64,000 nt of DNA from CAVYVZ01 sp963772065 (GTDB taxonomy: Bacteria; Acidobacteriota; Vicinamibacteria; Vicinamibacterales; UBA2999): positions 62,001 to 126,000 of the forward strand of contig CAVYVZ010000010.1 in NCBI GenBank assembly GCA_963772065.1, read 5' to 3'. The notes under the pieces were generated by a model. The model was not told where the DNA came from. It ran no database searches and worked only from the letters and a program-made list of their open reading frames with translations. Both the position numbers and the translations under genes were made by a program. Positions 53,573-61,497 of the stretch are shown here, piece by piece. How positions within the stretch are numbered: the stretch's first letter is position 1; each line of letters begins with the position of its first letter.

Positions 53573-55029
53573 GGGTGCGAGTGAGTGCGACCGTTCTGCG
53601 GGGTCGACTCGTAGGGGAATACTTTGTTGAACGCCATGTCGTTCCCATTGACGTTGTCGCTGGCCGGTCCGCGAACAACGGGTGGGCTGACGCGCAGATC
53701 GCTGATGAGCGCCGTCACGGCGATGTCGACCACGTCGTCGCCAAAGCGGCGGCCGTTGGGCCAACCGCCGGGGATGACGCCGCCGCCAAAGCCGGCCTGG
53801 ATGTCGCTGACGAGCACGTCGCCGCCGAAGATGCTCAGGCGCGAGAAGCCTGGATCGTCGGGGTTCGTCGGATGCGTCGGGCCGCCGCCCGCCAGACGCG
53901 CCGAGCCAGTCGAGAGATCGACCTTGATGACATCGGGGATGAAGATGCCGGCAATGTCGGTGCGTCCGGTCTCGATTCCCGGAATGTCAGGCTCGAGGAC
54001 GATGAGGTTCAGCAGCTTCGCCAGCTCGGGTGCCAGCGCGTACTTCTTGAAGAGCGCCGCATCGCTCGACGGCTGCGTCCTGCTGTAGAGATCCTTGTCA
54101 CGAATCGCTACGAGACCCTCGTTGAAGAGCGGGTTGCCCTGGCGGCCCACCTGGACCCAATCACCAAAGCGCTCCGTCTTCTGGAGACCATCGCCGAGGA
54201 TGGTGAATCGGCGGCGGCTCGTGGTGGCGTAGACGCCGACGACCTGCCGATCACCGCCGAGAACATGCACCGGAATCGTGAGCGCCATCAGGTGCAGGTT
54301 GAAGCCGCCCTGCGCGTCCTTCCCGGGGCTGCGCAGCTGGAGCAAGTCGAAGATCGCCTGAATGTCTCCGTAGAAGCCGTCGTCGCGCTGGCCCGCGAAC
54401 GCCTGGTAACCGGCATCCAGGTCGACGATCGACTGCTTCGTGTAGCGATCCAGATCGGCCACCGACGCCACGCCGTCCTTGGCCGGGTTCTCGCCGTTGT
54501 CGCCCTGGTTGTAGAACGGCGTCGCGATCCCCTGGTTGTTGGGCGGCACCACACCTTGGCCGATCACCGAGCGGCTACCCGTCCGGTGATTGACCATCGT
54601 GATGGTGTAGGTCTGCGTGAGGTTCTGGGCCGCGTCGTCCACGTCATTGACGACGCCGAGGTACGACTGGAGGATGGTGTTCGTGTTCTTGAACCTCGTC
54701 TTGAAGCGAAACTGATAGCTGATCGACGGCCGGCCCGCCGCGACGTCCCTGCCGGTGGCCACGTGAATCTGGTAGAGGACGTTGTCGTCGAAGTTGAACT
54801 TGTTCGGGCCGATCCCGGGCTCCTCGAAGGGGTACACGCCTAGCGCCGTGACGAGCACCTTGACGCCGTTCTTCTTCTGGACGAACGCGTACACGTCCGT
54901 CGTGTTCGCCGCGTCGTCGAGCGTGATGAGCGGCGCGTCCATGTGACTGGATGCGCCGACCGGAATGGGGACGACGAGAAGTAGCCCCGCAGCTGCCAGG
55001 AGCTGCAGAGTGCTCCGGACCTTTCTCAT
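53569..55029 (-). CDS. Secreted DUF4331-domain protein
   Basis: 486 residues. Signal peptide (LQLLAAAGLLLVVPIPVGAS, cleaved near residue 26). The mature N-terminus SSHMDAPLITLDDAANTTDV is typical of DUF4331. The rest is beta-rich and has the conserved GRRFGDDVVDIAVTALISDL near residue 430. DUF4331 proteins are exported and of unknown function. Histidines and aspartates at the start (SSHMDAP) and acidic patches might bind metal, which is an inference from composition. Sandwiched between a TPR protein (1-bp gap) and a HupE/UreJ-like permease (GTGA overlap). This packing makes the three a single functional unit. Confidence 0.88.
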   Translation of the reverse strand: MRKVRSTLQLLAAAGLLLVVPIPVGASSHMDAPLITLDDAANTTDVYAFVQKKNGVKVLVTALGVYPFEEPGIGPNKFNFDDNVLYQIHVATGRDVAAGRPSISYQFRFKTRFKNTNTILQSYLGVVNDVDDAAQNLTQTYTITMVNHRTGSRSVIGQGVVPPNNQGIATPFYNQGDNGENPAKDGVASVADLDRYTKQSIVDLDAGYQAFAGQRDDGFYGDIQAIFDLLQLRSPGKDAQGGFNLHLMALTIPVHVLGGDRQVVGVYATTSRRRFTILGDGLQKTERFGDWVQVGRQGNPLFNEGLVAIRDKDLYSRTQPSSDAALFKKYALAPELAKLLNLIVLEPDIPGIETGRTDIAGIFIPDVIKVDLSTGSARLAGGGPTHPTNPDDPGFSRLSIFGGDVLVSDIQAGFGGGVIPGGWPNGRRFGDDVVDIAVTALISDLRVSPPVVRGPASDNVNGNDMAFNKVFPYESTPQNGRTHSHP

Positions 55030-55030
55030 G

Positions 55031-56341
55031 TCAGTTCTCCTCTGTTGCGAAAATACGTGTCTGAAGGGTGGCGAGCTCGTCGAGCTCGGACGGAAGGAGC
55101 ATTGCGCGGACGCGCTCGGCCTTCTTCAGCCATGTCAGCGCTTCGTCGCGGCGGCCGACTGCAGCGGCGATGGCGCCCGCATGGAGGAAGAGCCGGCCGT
55201 CCTGTGTGCCTTCGGCGACGGCGCGTCTCATGAGCGGCTCGGCTTCACCGATGCGTCCGGCGGCCGCGAGCGTCCACGCGACAGCGTCGAGCGTAAAGAC
55301 ATCGGAGCGCGCCGTCAGCTCGCGTTGCGCGAGCGCCACCGCTTGCGGCACGGAGGCTCGGCGGGTGGCGAGGAACAGAGCCACGGTGCGGGGATCCGAG
55401 CGCGCGCCATCCCTCGTCAAACGCCGTTCGACGTTCTCCGCCTCGGCGGCCGACCGGGAACGCCTCAGCGCATCGGCCAGCGCCCACTCGTACTCCGGGA
55501 GAGGATTCAACCGCGCGGCGCGGCGGAGCACCTCGACCGCCTCGCCGTCTTTCGCCGCCGCAAGGAGGAGGCGGCCTCGCGTCAGAAGGGCGGCTGCGTA
55601 GTCGGGCTGATGCTCCAGCGCTGCATCGAGCGCTCGCGCGGCTTCGCGCAGCCGGCCGTGCTGCAGCTCGTATTGCGCGAGGCGCGTGTAGGCCCACGCG
55701 ATGGATTCAGGATCTCGTGGGCTTGCGGCGGCGATCGCCATGCGGATCGACTCGATGGCACCATCGAGATCGCCCTTCAGCCATCGCAGGTGCGCCGCCC
55801 GCGTGTACGACTGGTAAAACGGTTTGAGATCGATCATCTTTTGATAGGCGTCTCCAGCAGCGGCGAGACGTCCCTGCTCCATCAGCGCATCGCCCAGCAG
55901 GCCGTAGTCGAGCGGCATGCCGCGCTTTGCGACGAGCGTTCGAGCCACGTTCTCGGCCTCCGCAAACCGATGCTGCTGATGCATGGCGTGTCCCCGTATC
56001 AGGAGCGCGGTTGCGTCCTCGGGTTCCGCCAGCGCCAGACACTCCGCAGCTTTCTCGGCAAGCAGATACGCGCCATCGTCATGGCGGGTGCGCGCGAGAG
56101 CCACGTACCGGAAGCCGAGCTGCTCCAACGCGCGTGCTCGCTCGCTCCCGCTCCGGGCGCGCTGCTGCAGGCGTGCGATGTCGCGATCGGCGTCGTCCCG
56201 TGGTTCCGACGGGGCAAGCGCGATCGCGCAGGGATCAGTCTCGACTTGCGCCGTGGTTGCAGACGCGTCGGTCCTGCTGCAACTCCAGGTTGCAGCAGCG
56301 GCCGTGAGGAATGCGGTGGGCACCAGCCATGCGTATTTCAT
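55031..56341 (-). CDS. Exported TPR-repeat protein
   Basis: 436 residues. N-terminal signal sequence (MKYAWLVPTAFLTAAAATWS) with a cysteine at 21, possibly a lipoprotein although the box is poor. Followed by about eight helical TPR units: AEKAAECLALAEPEDATALL, GDAYQKMIDLKPFYQSYTRA, AIESIRMAIAAASPRDPESI, AARALDAALEHQPDYAAALL, and AEPLMRRAVAEGTQDGRLFL with canonical W/L/G/Y/A/P positions. TPR units mediate protein contacts, so it may hold or assemble the DUF4331 and HupE proteins downstream. Start: ATG 56341 with GGAGAG 8 bases upstream. First gene of the three-gene operon; 98 bp after the fasciclin gene, which contains a strong hairpin. Confidence 0.88.
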   Translation of the reverse strand: MKYAWLVPTAFLTAAAATWSCSRTDASATTAQVETDPCAIALAPSEPRDDADRDIARLQQRARSGSERARALEQLGFRYVALARTRHDDGAYLLAEKAAECLALAEPEDATALLIRGHAMHQQHRFAEAENVARTLVAKRGMPLDYGLLGDALMEQGRLAAAGDAYQKMIDLKPFYQSYTRAAHLRWLKGDLDGAIESIRMAIAAASPRDPESIAWAYTRLAQYELQHGRLREAARALDAALEHQPDYAAALLTRGRLLLAAAKDGEAVEVLRRAARLNPLPEYEWALADALRRSRSAAEAENVERRLTRDGARSDPRTVALFLATRRASVPQAVALAQRELTARSDVFTLDAVAWTLAAAGRIGEAEPLMRRAVAEGTQDGRLFLHAGAIAAAVGRRDEALTWLKKAERVRAMLLPSELDELATLQTRIFATEEN

Positions 56342-56399
56342 CGATTTGCTCTCCGTGACATCTGCTCCTACGGATTGCGTGGAAAGTTGGATTCACGGC

Positions 56400-56423
56400 G
56401 CTGCGGCGGGCCGCCGCCGCAGC
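56400..56423. terminator. Perfect 10-bp GC hairpin between the fasciclin and TPR genes
   Basis: GCTGCGGCGG (56,400-56,409) pairs with CCGCCGCAGC (56,414-56,423) around a 4-base loop, about 17 bp after the fasciclin stop in mRNA sense. No U-tract follows, so it is a weak intrinsic terminator at best. It could alternatively stabilise the 3' end of the fasciclin mRNA and set a higher expression of fasciclin than of the TPR operon. Confidence 0.5.
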
Positions 56424-56439
56424 CGCCTTCTTGGCGCGA

Positions 56440-56991
56440 TTAGTTGGGCAGGACGACGGCGTCGACGACGTGGATGACACCGTTGGACTGAAAGACGTTC
56501 GCCTGGGTGATGCGCGACATCGCGCCCTTCTCGTCCTTCAGCACGATGTCACGGCCGTCCATCATGGCCCACAGGGTGCCGCCGCTCGCGGTCTTCAGCA
56601 TGGCGGTGCCCTTGCCGGCGGCAATCTGCTTCTTCAGGTCGATGCTCGAGAGCCGGCCCGGGACCACGTGGTACGTGAGGACCTTGGTCAACGTCGACTT
56701 GTTCTCCGGTTTCAGGAGCCCATCCACGGTCCCCGCCGGCAGCTTCGCGAACGCCGTGTTCGTCGGGGCGAAGACGGTGAAGGGTCCGGTGCCCTGAAGC
56801 GTGTCGACGAGGCCGGCGGCTTTCACCGCCGCGACCAGGGTCGTGTGATCGGCGGAGTTCACCGCGTTCTGGATGATGTTCTTGTTCGGGAACATCTCCT
56901 TGCCGCCGACGACCGGGTTCTTGGCGGCGAACGTGGATGTTGCGATCGCGAGACCGGTGATGACGGTTCCACAGACATGCTGGAGTCTCAT
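56440..56991 (-). CDS. Secreted fasciclin (FAS1) domain protein
   Basis: 183 residues. Signal peptide (MRLQHVCGTVITGLAIATSTFA), then one FAS1 domain: NIIQNAVNSADHTTLVAAVK, GPFTVFAPTNTAFAKLPAGT (H1-like motif), LTKVLTYHVVPGRLSS and ITQANVFQSNGVIHVVDAVVLP (H2-like). FAS1 domains act in adhesion and occur near cytochrome b/oxidoreductase genes in some bacteria. It sits 98 bp before the TPR gene on the same strand and 113 bp from the divergent Mo-oxidoreductase pair, so it belongs to that neighbourhood. Confidence 0.93.
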   Translation of the reverse strand: MRLQHVCGTVITGLAIATSTFAAKNPVVGGKEMFPNKNIIQNAVNSADHTTLVAAVKAAGLVDTLQGTGPFTVFAPTNTAFAKLPAGTVDGLLKPENKSTLTKVLTYHVVPGRLSSIDLKKQIAAGKGTAMLKTASGGTLWAMMDGRDIVLKDEKGAMSRITQANVFQSNGVIHVVDAVVLPN

Positions 56992-57104
56992 GGCGAAGTG
57001 TCCTTTCGTATGGCGCCTTCAGGGCAGTCGCCCGTTCTTCTCTACGCGTCAGGTGGGTTCGCGGATGTGCAATCCGGACTGGGCGCGCAGCCGTATCTCG
57101 AGGT

Positions 57105-57806
57105 GTGGGCGAGATCGCGCGAACCCGGCGAGAGCTCCTCAAGATGGCGCCGCTGGCGCTCGGCGGAGCCCTCTTGCACCCGGGGTGGCGAGACGCGTTC
57201 GTCAGGGGCGGCCTGCAGTTGTGCGACGCGGCCTCAGAGGCGTCGTTTCAGCCACTGCGTCTCGCTCCGACCGTACCGGATTCCGAGCTGACGCCGTTCG
57301 ACCGATTCCCGCTGAACTCCTACCTCGTTGACGATCCTGAAGTCGATCTCGACGCATGGAGACTCACCGTTTCGGGTCTGGTGGAACAGCCCGGCGAGTA
57401 CGCGCTCGACGACATCCGCCGCCTTCCGCGCGTCGTCCAGAACACTCGTCACATCTGCATTGAAGGATGGGACGTGGTCGGCCGGTTTGGAGGAACACGG
57501 ATCGCGGATTTTCTTGACGCGATCGGCGCGGACCAGCAGGCGCGCTACGTCGAAGTGGCGTGCGCGGATGACTACTACGAGTCGATCGACATGGCGAGCG
57601 CTCGCCACCCGCAATCACTGCTCTGCGATGAGATGTACGACCGGCCGCTTTCGCGCGGCCACGGCGCGCCGCTTCGGCTCGTGATGCCGACGAAGCTCGG
57701 ATACAAACAGGTCAAGTACATCGTCGGCCTCCGGGTGACCAGCGTGCTAGGTCCGCGCCGCGGTTACTGGGAGGACCAAGGCTACAGCTGGCACGGAGGG
57801 ATCTGA
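57105..57806 (+). CDS. Molybdopterin-dependent oxidoreductase (sulfite-oxidase/MsrP-like), Tat-exported
   Basis: 233 residues. Twin-arginine signal RTRRELLKMAPLALGGALL, so periplasmic. One oxidoreductase Mo-binding domain: FDRFPLNSYLVDDPEVDLDA, VVQNTRHICIEGWDVVGRFG (the cysteine is the likely Mo ligand, the GW follows), YVEVACADDYYESIDMASAR, and the end KYIVGLRVTSVLGPRRGYWE. The domain is of the sulfite-oxidase/MsrP (YedY) kind, which in E. coli repairs methionine sulfoxide in the periplasm with a heme b membrane partner; the substrate here is unknown. GTG 57105. Overlaps the cytochrome gene by one base (57806), so the pair is co-translated. Confidence 0.88.
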   Translation: MGEIARTRRELLKMAPLALGGALLHPGWRDAFVRGGLQLCDAASEASFQPLRLAPTVPDSELTPFDRFPLNSYLVDDPEVDLDAWRLTVSGLVEQPGEYALDDIRRLPRVVQNTRHICIEGWDVVGRFGGTRIADFLDAIGADQQARYVEVACADDYYESIDMASARHPQSLLCDEMYDRPLSRGHGAPLRLVMPTKLGYKQVKYIVGLRVTSVLGPRRGYWEDQGYSWHGGI

Positions 57807-58441
57807 TGGCGGCCGAGCGGCTGCATCATCCCGCGGTCGTCCGCGTCTGTCACTGGGCGTTCGCGATCGCGCTCGTCGTGTTGATTTCGAGCGGGCTCGA
57901 GATCTTCGCGGCCTTCCCAAGCTTCGGCGACAAGATCCCGGAGTCCACGCTGTTCGTGCCGCCAGCAGCGCTCAGGCTCGGAGGGTGGCTGGGCGGCGCG
58001 CTGCAATGGCACCTGACGTTTGCCGTGGCGTTCTCGGCAATTCTCGCCGTGTATCTCGCGTATCAGATCGTCAGCGGAAACGGTCGCCAGGTTCTGTTCA
58101 CGCACCACGATGTGGCTGGAGTCGGACCCATGGCGCGGCACTACCTCATGCTCGGGCCGCGACCGGCGCTGGCCGGAATCTACAATCCGCTGCAGAAGCT
58201 GGCGTATACCGCCGTCGTCGCTTGCCTGGCGGCGAGCGTCGTGACTGGCGCCGCGCTCTACAAACCGGTCCAGCTCTCGTGGCTGGTGAGCGCGCTCGGA
58301 GGATTCCGCAGTGCGCGCATCCTCCATTTCATCTCGATGGGTGCGGTGCTCGCGTTCATCCCGGGTCACATCGTCATGGTGGCGCTGCACGGCTGGAGCA
58401 ACTTCGCGTCGATGCTCACCGGCTCGAAGCGCGGCGACTAG
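57806..58441 (+). CDS. Cytochrome b561/b-type membrane partner of the Mo-oxidoreductase
   Basis: 211 residues with about four helices. Helix 1 carries VVRVCHWAFAIALVVLISSG with a heme-ligand-type histidine, and others are GGALQWHLTFAVAFSAILAV, GIYNPLQKLAYTAVVACLAA, and HFISMGAVLAFIPGHIVMVA with histidines at 168-type positions (ILHFISMG and FIPGHIV). This matches the Ni/Fe-hydrogenase-type cytochrome b (b561_N/YedZ-like) family used to feed electrons to or take them from periplasmic molybdoenzymes. Immediately downstream (58,442 on) is a TPR remnant. Confidence 0.85.
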   Translation: MAAERLHHPAVVRVCHWAFAIALVVLISSGLEIFAAFPSFGDKIPESTLFVPPAALRLGGWLGGALQWHLTFAVAFSAILAVYLAYQIVSGNGRQVLFTHHDVAGVGPMARHYLMLGPRPALAGIYNPLQKLAYTAVVACLAASVVTGAALYKPVQLSWLVSALGGFRSARILHFISMGAVLAFIPGHIVMVALHGWSNFASMLTGSKRGD

Positions 58442-58753
58442 CGGTGGCTGGCGTCGCCCCCACCGGTCTCGGCGAGCTCGCGCGGCTACGCAGCCGCGGG
58501 CCGCACGGCCGAGGCACGTCAGGCCCTCAGCACGCTGATGAACATCGCGCAAACCCGGTACGTCGAGGCCGTTCTGCTCGCCCGCGCCTACGAAGCGCTC
58601 GGCGAGAAGGACCTGGCTCTCCAGTGGCTGGAGCGGGGCCTGGAAGAACGCGCCGTGAAGATGGTGCTCATCGGCGTCGATCCCCAGTTCGATCGCCTGC
58701 GCGGCGACGCGCGGTTCCGGAATCTCGTGCGCCGCCTCCACCTGCCACAGTAG
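58442..58753 (+). pseudogene. TPR remnant of a larger protein (perhaps a kinase- or CadC-associated TPR protein)
   Basis: The frame following the cytochrome stop, read onward without a start, gives RGYAAAGRTAEARQALSTLM, then AQTRYVEAVLLARAYEALGE, LALQWLERGLEERAVKMVLI and VDPQFDRLRGDARFRNLVRR. This is the last TPR unit and terminal motif of the long TPR proteins (often attached to serine/threonine kinases or CadC-like regulators) abundant in acidobacteria. No start or N-terminal part is present, so it is a 3' fragment left by deletion, although an ATG at 58538 could be used for a 71-residue peptide. Confidence 0.65.
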
Positions 58754-58762
58754 AAAGCGCGA

Positions 58763-59011
58763 TCAACCGTCAGAGCGACGGTAGCCGCCGCTCGGCGTGC
58801 GCCGCAGAAAGTGCGCGTCCACCAGCGCCGCGAGCGCCGCTTCGCACGCATCGGTATCGAGGGCCCACAGGCGAGCCGCCTGCTTCGGGGTCAGGTACAG
58901 ACCCGGCATCTCGGCAAACTCCGCTCGCAGACGGGTGAGGAGATCCGGGCCGACGGCAGATTCTGTCTGCGTGTACTGCATGGCCTCAGTCTGGCGGTCG
59001 ATGGAGACCAT
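58763..59011 (-). CDS. Small hypothetical protein with a winged-helix look
   Basis: 82 residues. The C-terminal 45 residues read GLYLTPKQAARLWALDTDAC and LAALVDAHFLRRTPSGGYRR, the order helix-turn-helix and wing seen in small winged-helix proteins (GLxLTxxQAARLxGL is a recurring motif). So a DNA-binding or anti-sigma type partner is possible. No second gene to which it could belong. Start: ATG 59011, or ATG 58981 (MQYTQTESAVG). Confidence 0.65.
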   Translation of the reverse strand: MVSIDRQTEAMQYTQTESAVGPDLLTRLRAEFAEMPGLYLTPKQAARLWALDTDACEAALAALVDAHFLRRTPSGGYRRSDG

Positions 59012-59087
59012 CGCGTGTCGCGTCCATCAAATCGGCGTAACGCCGTGAACCAGTTCGGCCGCACGCTCGTGGTAGACTCGCGCCGCC

Positions 59088-60140
59088 GTGGCCACACAAT
59101 TGACGATGCCTGCCTCATTCCGCCCCGTCGTCCTCATCGCCTCGACCGGTATTCTCGTCGCCGGCCTTCTTCAAGTACCCATGACATCTGCACCCACTGC
59201 GACCATCGAAAGGCTCGACCCGCGTTTCGATCGCCTCGTGCCGCGTGACGTAAAGGTCGAACCGATCGCCGACGATCTCGACTGGGTCGAAGGGCCCGTC
59301 TGGCGTCATCACTCGAACGATCTGCTGTTCAGCAACATCCCGAAGAACGCGGTGATGCGGTGGAGCGCGAAGGAGGGCTTGAGCGTATTCATGCAGCCGA
59401 GCGGCTACACGGGGCAAGCGCCGTTTACGGGCCCCGAGCCCGGCTCGAACGGCCTCACGCTCGACGCCGACGGCAGCCTCGTGCTCTGTCAACATGGCGA
59501 TCGGCGCATCACGCGCATCGCTCGGGACGGATCGAAGACCGCGCTCGCCGAGCGATTCGAGAACAAGCGCTTCAACAGCCCGAACGATCTGGTGTTCAGC
59601 CGCGACGGCTCGCTCTACTTCACCGATCCGCCTTACGGCCTGCCGAAGCGCTGGGACGATCCTGAGAAGGAGCTGCCGTTTCAGGGCGTCTACCGCCGTG
59701 CGGCGGACGGCTCGCTGACGCTGCTCATCCGGGATCTCCGGGCGCCGAACGGGATCGGACTGTCACCCGATGAAAAGACGCTGTACGTCGCTCACTCCGA
59801 CCGATCGAACGCGGTGTGGATGGCGTACGAGCTGCTGGACGGCGGCCGACGCGTCGGTACGGGCCGCGTGTTTGCCTCGGCCATGAAATTCGTTGGCGAG
59901 CGACAGGGAGCGCCCGACGGCCTCAAGATCGACCGCGCCGGCAACATGTTCGCCACCGGGCCCGGCGGCGTGTACGTATTCGCGCCCGACGGTGCGCACC
60001 TCGGGACGATTCTCTTCAATCAGCCAACGGGAAATTGCGCGTGGGGTGAAGATGGCTCGACGCTCTTCATCACATCGAACAAGAGCGTCTATCGTGTGCG
60101 CCTGACGACGTCGGGCGTGCTGCCGGGAACGGCGCGCTGA
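59088..60140 (+). CDS. SMP-30/gluconolactonase family protein, secreted or anchored
   Basis: 350 residues. N-terminal hydrophobic stretch (FRPVVLIASTGILVAGLLQV), then a six-bladed propeller. Metal-site residues of SMP-30 enzymes can be placed: glutamate in LDWVEGPVWR, asparagine in FNSPNDLVFSRDG, asparagine in APNGIGLSPDEKT and aspartate in GAPDGLKIDRAG. The family hydrolyses sugar lactones or related esters, using a divalent metal. Fits a periplasmic lactonase; the substrate cannot be stated. GTG 59088. Convergent with leuA (6 bp between stops). Confidence 0.9.
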   Translation: MATQLTMPASFRPVVLIASTGILVAGLLQVPMTSAPTATIERLDPRFDRLVPRDVKVEPIADDLDWVEGPVWRHHSNDLLFSNIPKNAVMRWSAKEGLSVFMQPSGYTGQAPFTGPEPGSNGLTLDADGSLVLCQHGDRRITRIARDGSKTALAERFENKRFNSPNDLVFSRDGSLYFTDPPYGLPKRWDDPEKELPFQGVYRRAADGSLTLLIRDLRAPNGIGLSPDEKTLYVAHSDRSNAVWMAYELLDGGRRVGTGRVFASAMKFVGERQGAPDGLKIDRAGNMFATGPGGVYVFAPDGAHLGTILFNQPTGNCAWGEDGSTLFITSNKSVYRVRLTTSGVLPGTAR

Positions 60141-60146
60141 CTACTC

Positions 60147-61403
60147 CTATACGCCGTGGCCGTAGCCGGTCTCGTGCACGGTATTCAGCGTGACGGCGGG
60201 CGTCTCGAACGGGTCGACGGCCTGCACGGCCGCCGGGGACGCGGGCTGACTCTGACGCAGCGCCGACACGACGGCCACAAGATCGGCGTCGGTGATCACC
60301 TTCCGCTCGTCGGCAATCGCCATCAGGGTCCGATAAGCATCGCCTACTTCCGACGGTGACAGTGTCAGCCCCAGATCGGAGCAGCGGCGCTGCACGGCGT
60401 GGCGGCCCGAGTGCTTCCCGAGCACGAGCGGCTGCCACGGCACGCCGACATCTTCGGCCCGCATGATCTCGTAGGTCCGGCGGTCCTTCAGCACGCCATC
60501 CTGGTGAATCCCGGCTTCATGCGCGAACGCGTTGCGGCCGACGATCGCCTTGTTCGGCTGCACGCCCTGGCCGGTGAGCCGCGTGAGGAGCTGGCTGACC
60601 GGAAAGATCTTCGTCGTGTCGATCGTCGTCTCGAACGGGATGCGGTCCGCGCGCACGCGGAACGCCATCACGATCTCCTCCAGCGCCGCGTTGCCGGCGC
60701 GCTCGCCGATGCCGTTAATCGTGCACTCGACCTGACGCGCGCCCGCCTGCACCGCCGCCAGCGTGTTCGCCGTCGACAGGCCAAGGTCGTCGTGACAGTG
60801 CGTGCTGAAGGTGACCGCGTCGGTGCCCGGAACTCGCGCTCGGATACGCGTGAAGAACTCCGCGATCTCGTCGGGCGTCGAGTAGCCGACCGTGTCGGGC
60901 AGATTGATTGTCGTCGCGCCCGCGAGAATCACCGCTTCGATGACGCGGCAGAGGAAATCCATGTCGCTGCGCGTGGCATCCTCGGCCGAGAACTGCACGT
61001 CCTCGGTAAAGCGGCGCGCCAGGCGAACCGCGTCGACCGCCGCCTCGAGGCACGCTTCACGGCTGATGCGCAGTTTCGATTGGAGGTGAAGGTCGGAGGT
61101 GGCGATGAACGTGTGAATCCGAGGCCGGGCGGCGGGCTCGATGGCCCACCCGGCGCGCTCGATGTCGTCGCGCCGGCAGCGTGCGAGGCACGCAATAGTG
61201 GGCCGGCGAATCTCTCCCGCGATCCGGCGAACGGCGTCGGCGTCGGCGGGCGACGCGATGGGAAATCCCGCCTCGATCACGTCCACGCCGAGGGCGTCGA
61301 GCTGCCTCGCCAGCAGCAGCTTTTCATCGGGCCGCAACGAGAAGCCCGGGGCCTGCTCCCCGTCACGCAGCGTCGTGTCGAAGATTCGGACTCGTTCGCT
61401 CAT
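60147..61403 (-). CDS. leuA: 2-isopropylmalate synthase without regulatory domain
   Basis: 418 residues. Condenses acetyl-CoA and 2-oxoisovalerate in the first step of leucine synthesis. Catalytic barrel seen: RIFDTTLRDGEQAPG with the catalytic Arg and metal Asp, FSTHCHDDLGLSTANTLAAV with two metal histidines, TINGIGERAGNAALEE, and the linker subdomain FAHEAGIHQDGVLKDRRTYE. It then runs only to KVITDADLVAVVSALRQSQP and ends. The C-terminal 130-residue LeuA dimer domain, which mediates leucine feedback, is missing (other LeuA have about 510 residues). The start at 61403 (MSERVRIFDTTLRDGEQ) is chosen, because MSER- is how LeuA proteins begin; the ORF continues to 61466. Confidence 0.92.
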   Translation of the reverse strand: MSERVRIFDTTLRDGEQAPGFSLRPDEKLLLARQLDALGVDVIEAGFPIASPADADAVRRIAGEIRRPTIACLARCRRDDIERAGWAIEPAARPRIHTFIATSDLHLQSKLRISREACLEAAVDAVRLARRFTEDVQFSAEDATRSDMDFLCRVIEAVILAGATTINLPDTVGYSTPDEIAEFFTRIRARVPGTDAVTFSTHCHDDLGLSTANTLAAVQAGARQVECTINGIGERAGNAALEEIVMAFRVRADRIPFETTIDTTKIFPVSQLLTRLTGQGVQPNKAIVGRNAFAHEAGIHQDGVLKDRRTYEIMRAEDVGVPWQPLVLGKHSGRHAVQRRCSDLGLTLSPSEVGDAYRTLMAIADERKVITDADLVAVVSALRQSQPASPAAVQAVDPFETPAVTLNTVHETGYGHGV

Positions 61404-61497
61404 AAACATATCGTCGGGAGATCCACGCATAAAGTCAAAGTGATAATCTTTACGGTTGAATGACATCGGCTTATGGCGTGAGGCTTAGGGCGTAGGC
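61404..61497. promoter_or_regulatory. Divergent promoter region leuA/lysR
   Basis: 94 bp between the proposed leuA start and the LysR start. A TGATAATCTTTAC and a GACTTTATGC motif are present near 61,430-61,455; AT-rich compared with its surroundings. LysR regulators usually act on a divergent neighbour through a T-N11-A site, so this region probably contains the LysR operator for leuA, but I could not pin down a site. Confidence 0.45.

Noticed and set aside
61404..61466. leuA start at 61466 (MSFNRKDYHFDFM)
   Set aside because: It would leave 31 bp between leuA and lysR, and the family start is MSERVRIFDTTLRDGEQ at 61403.
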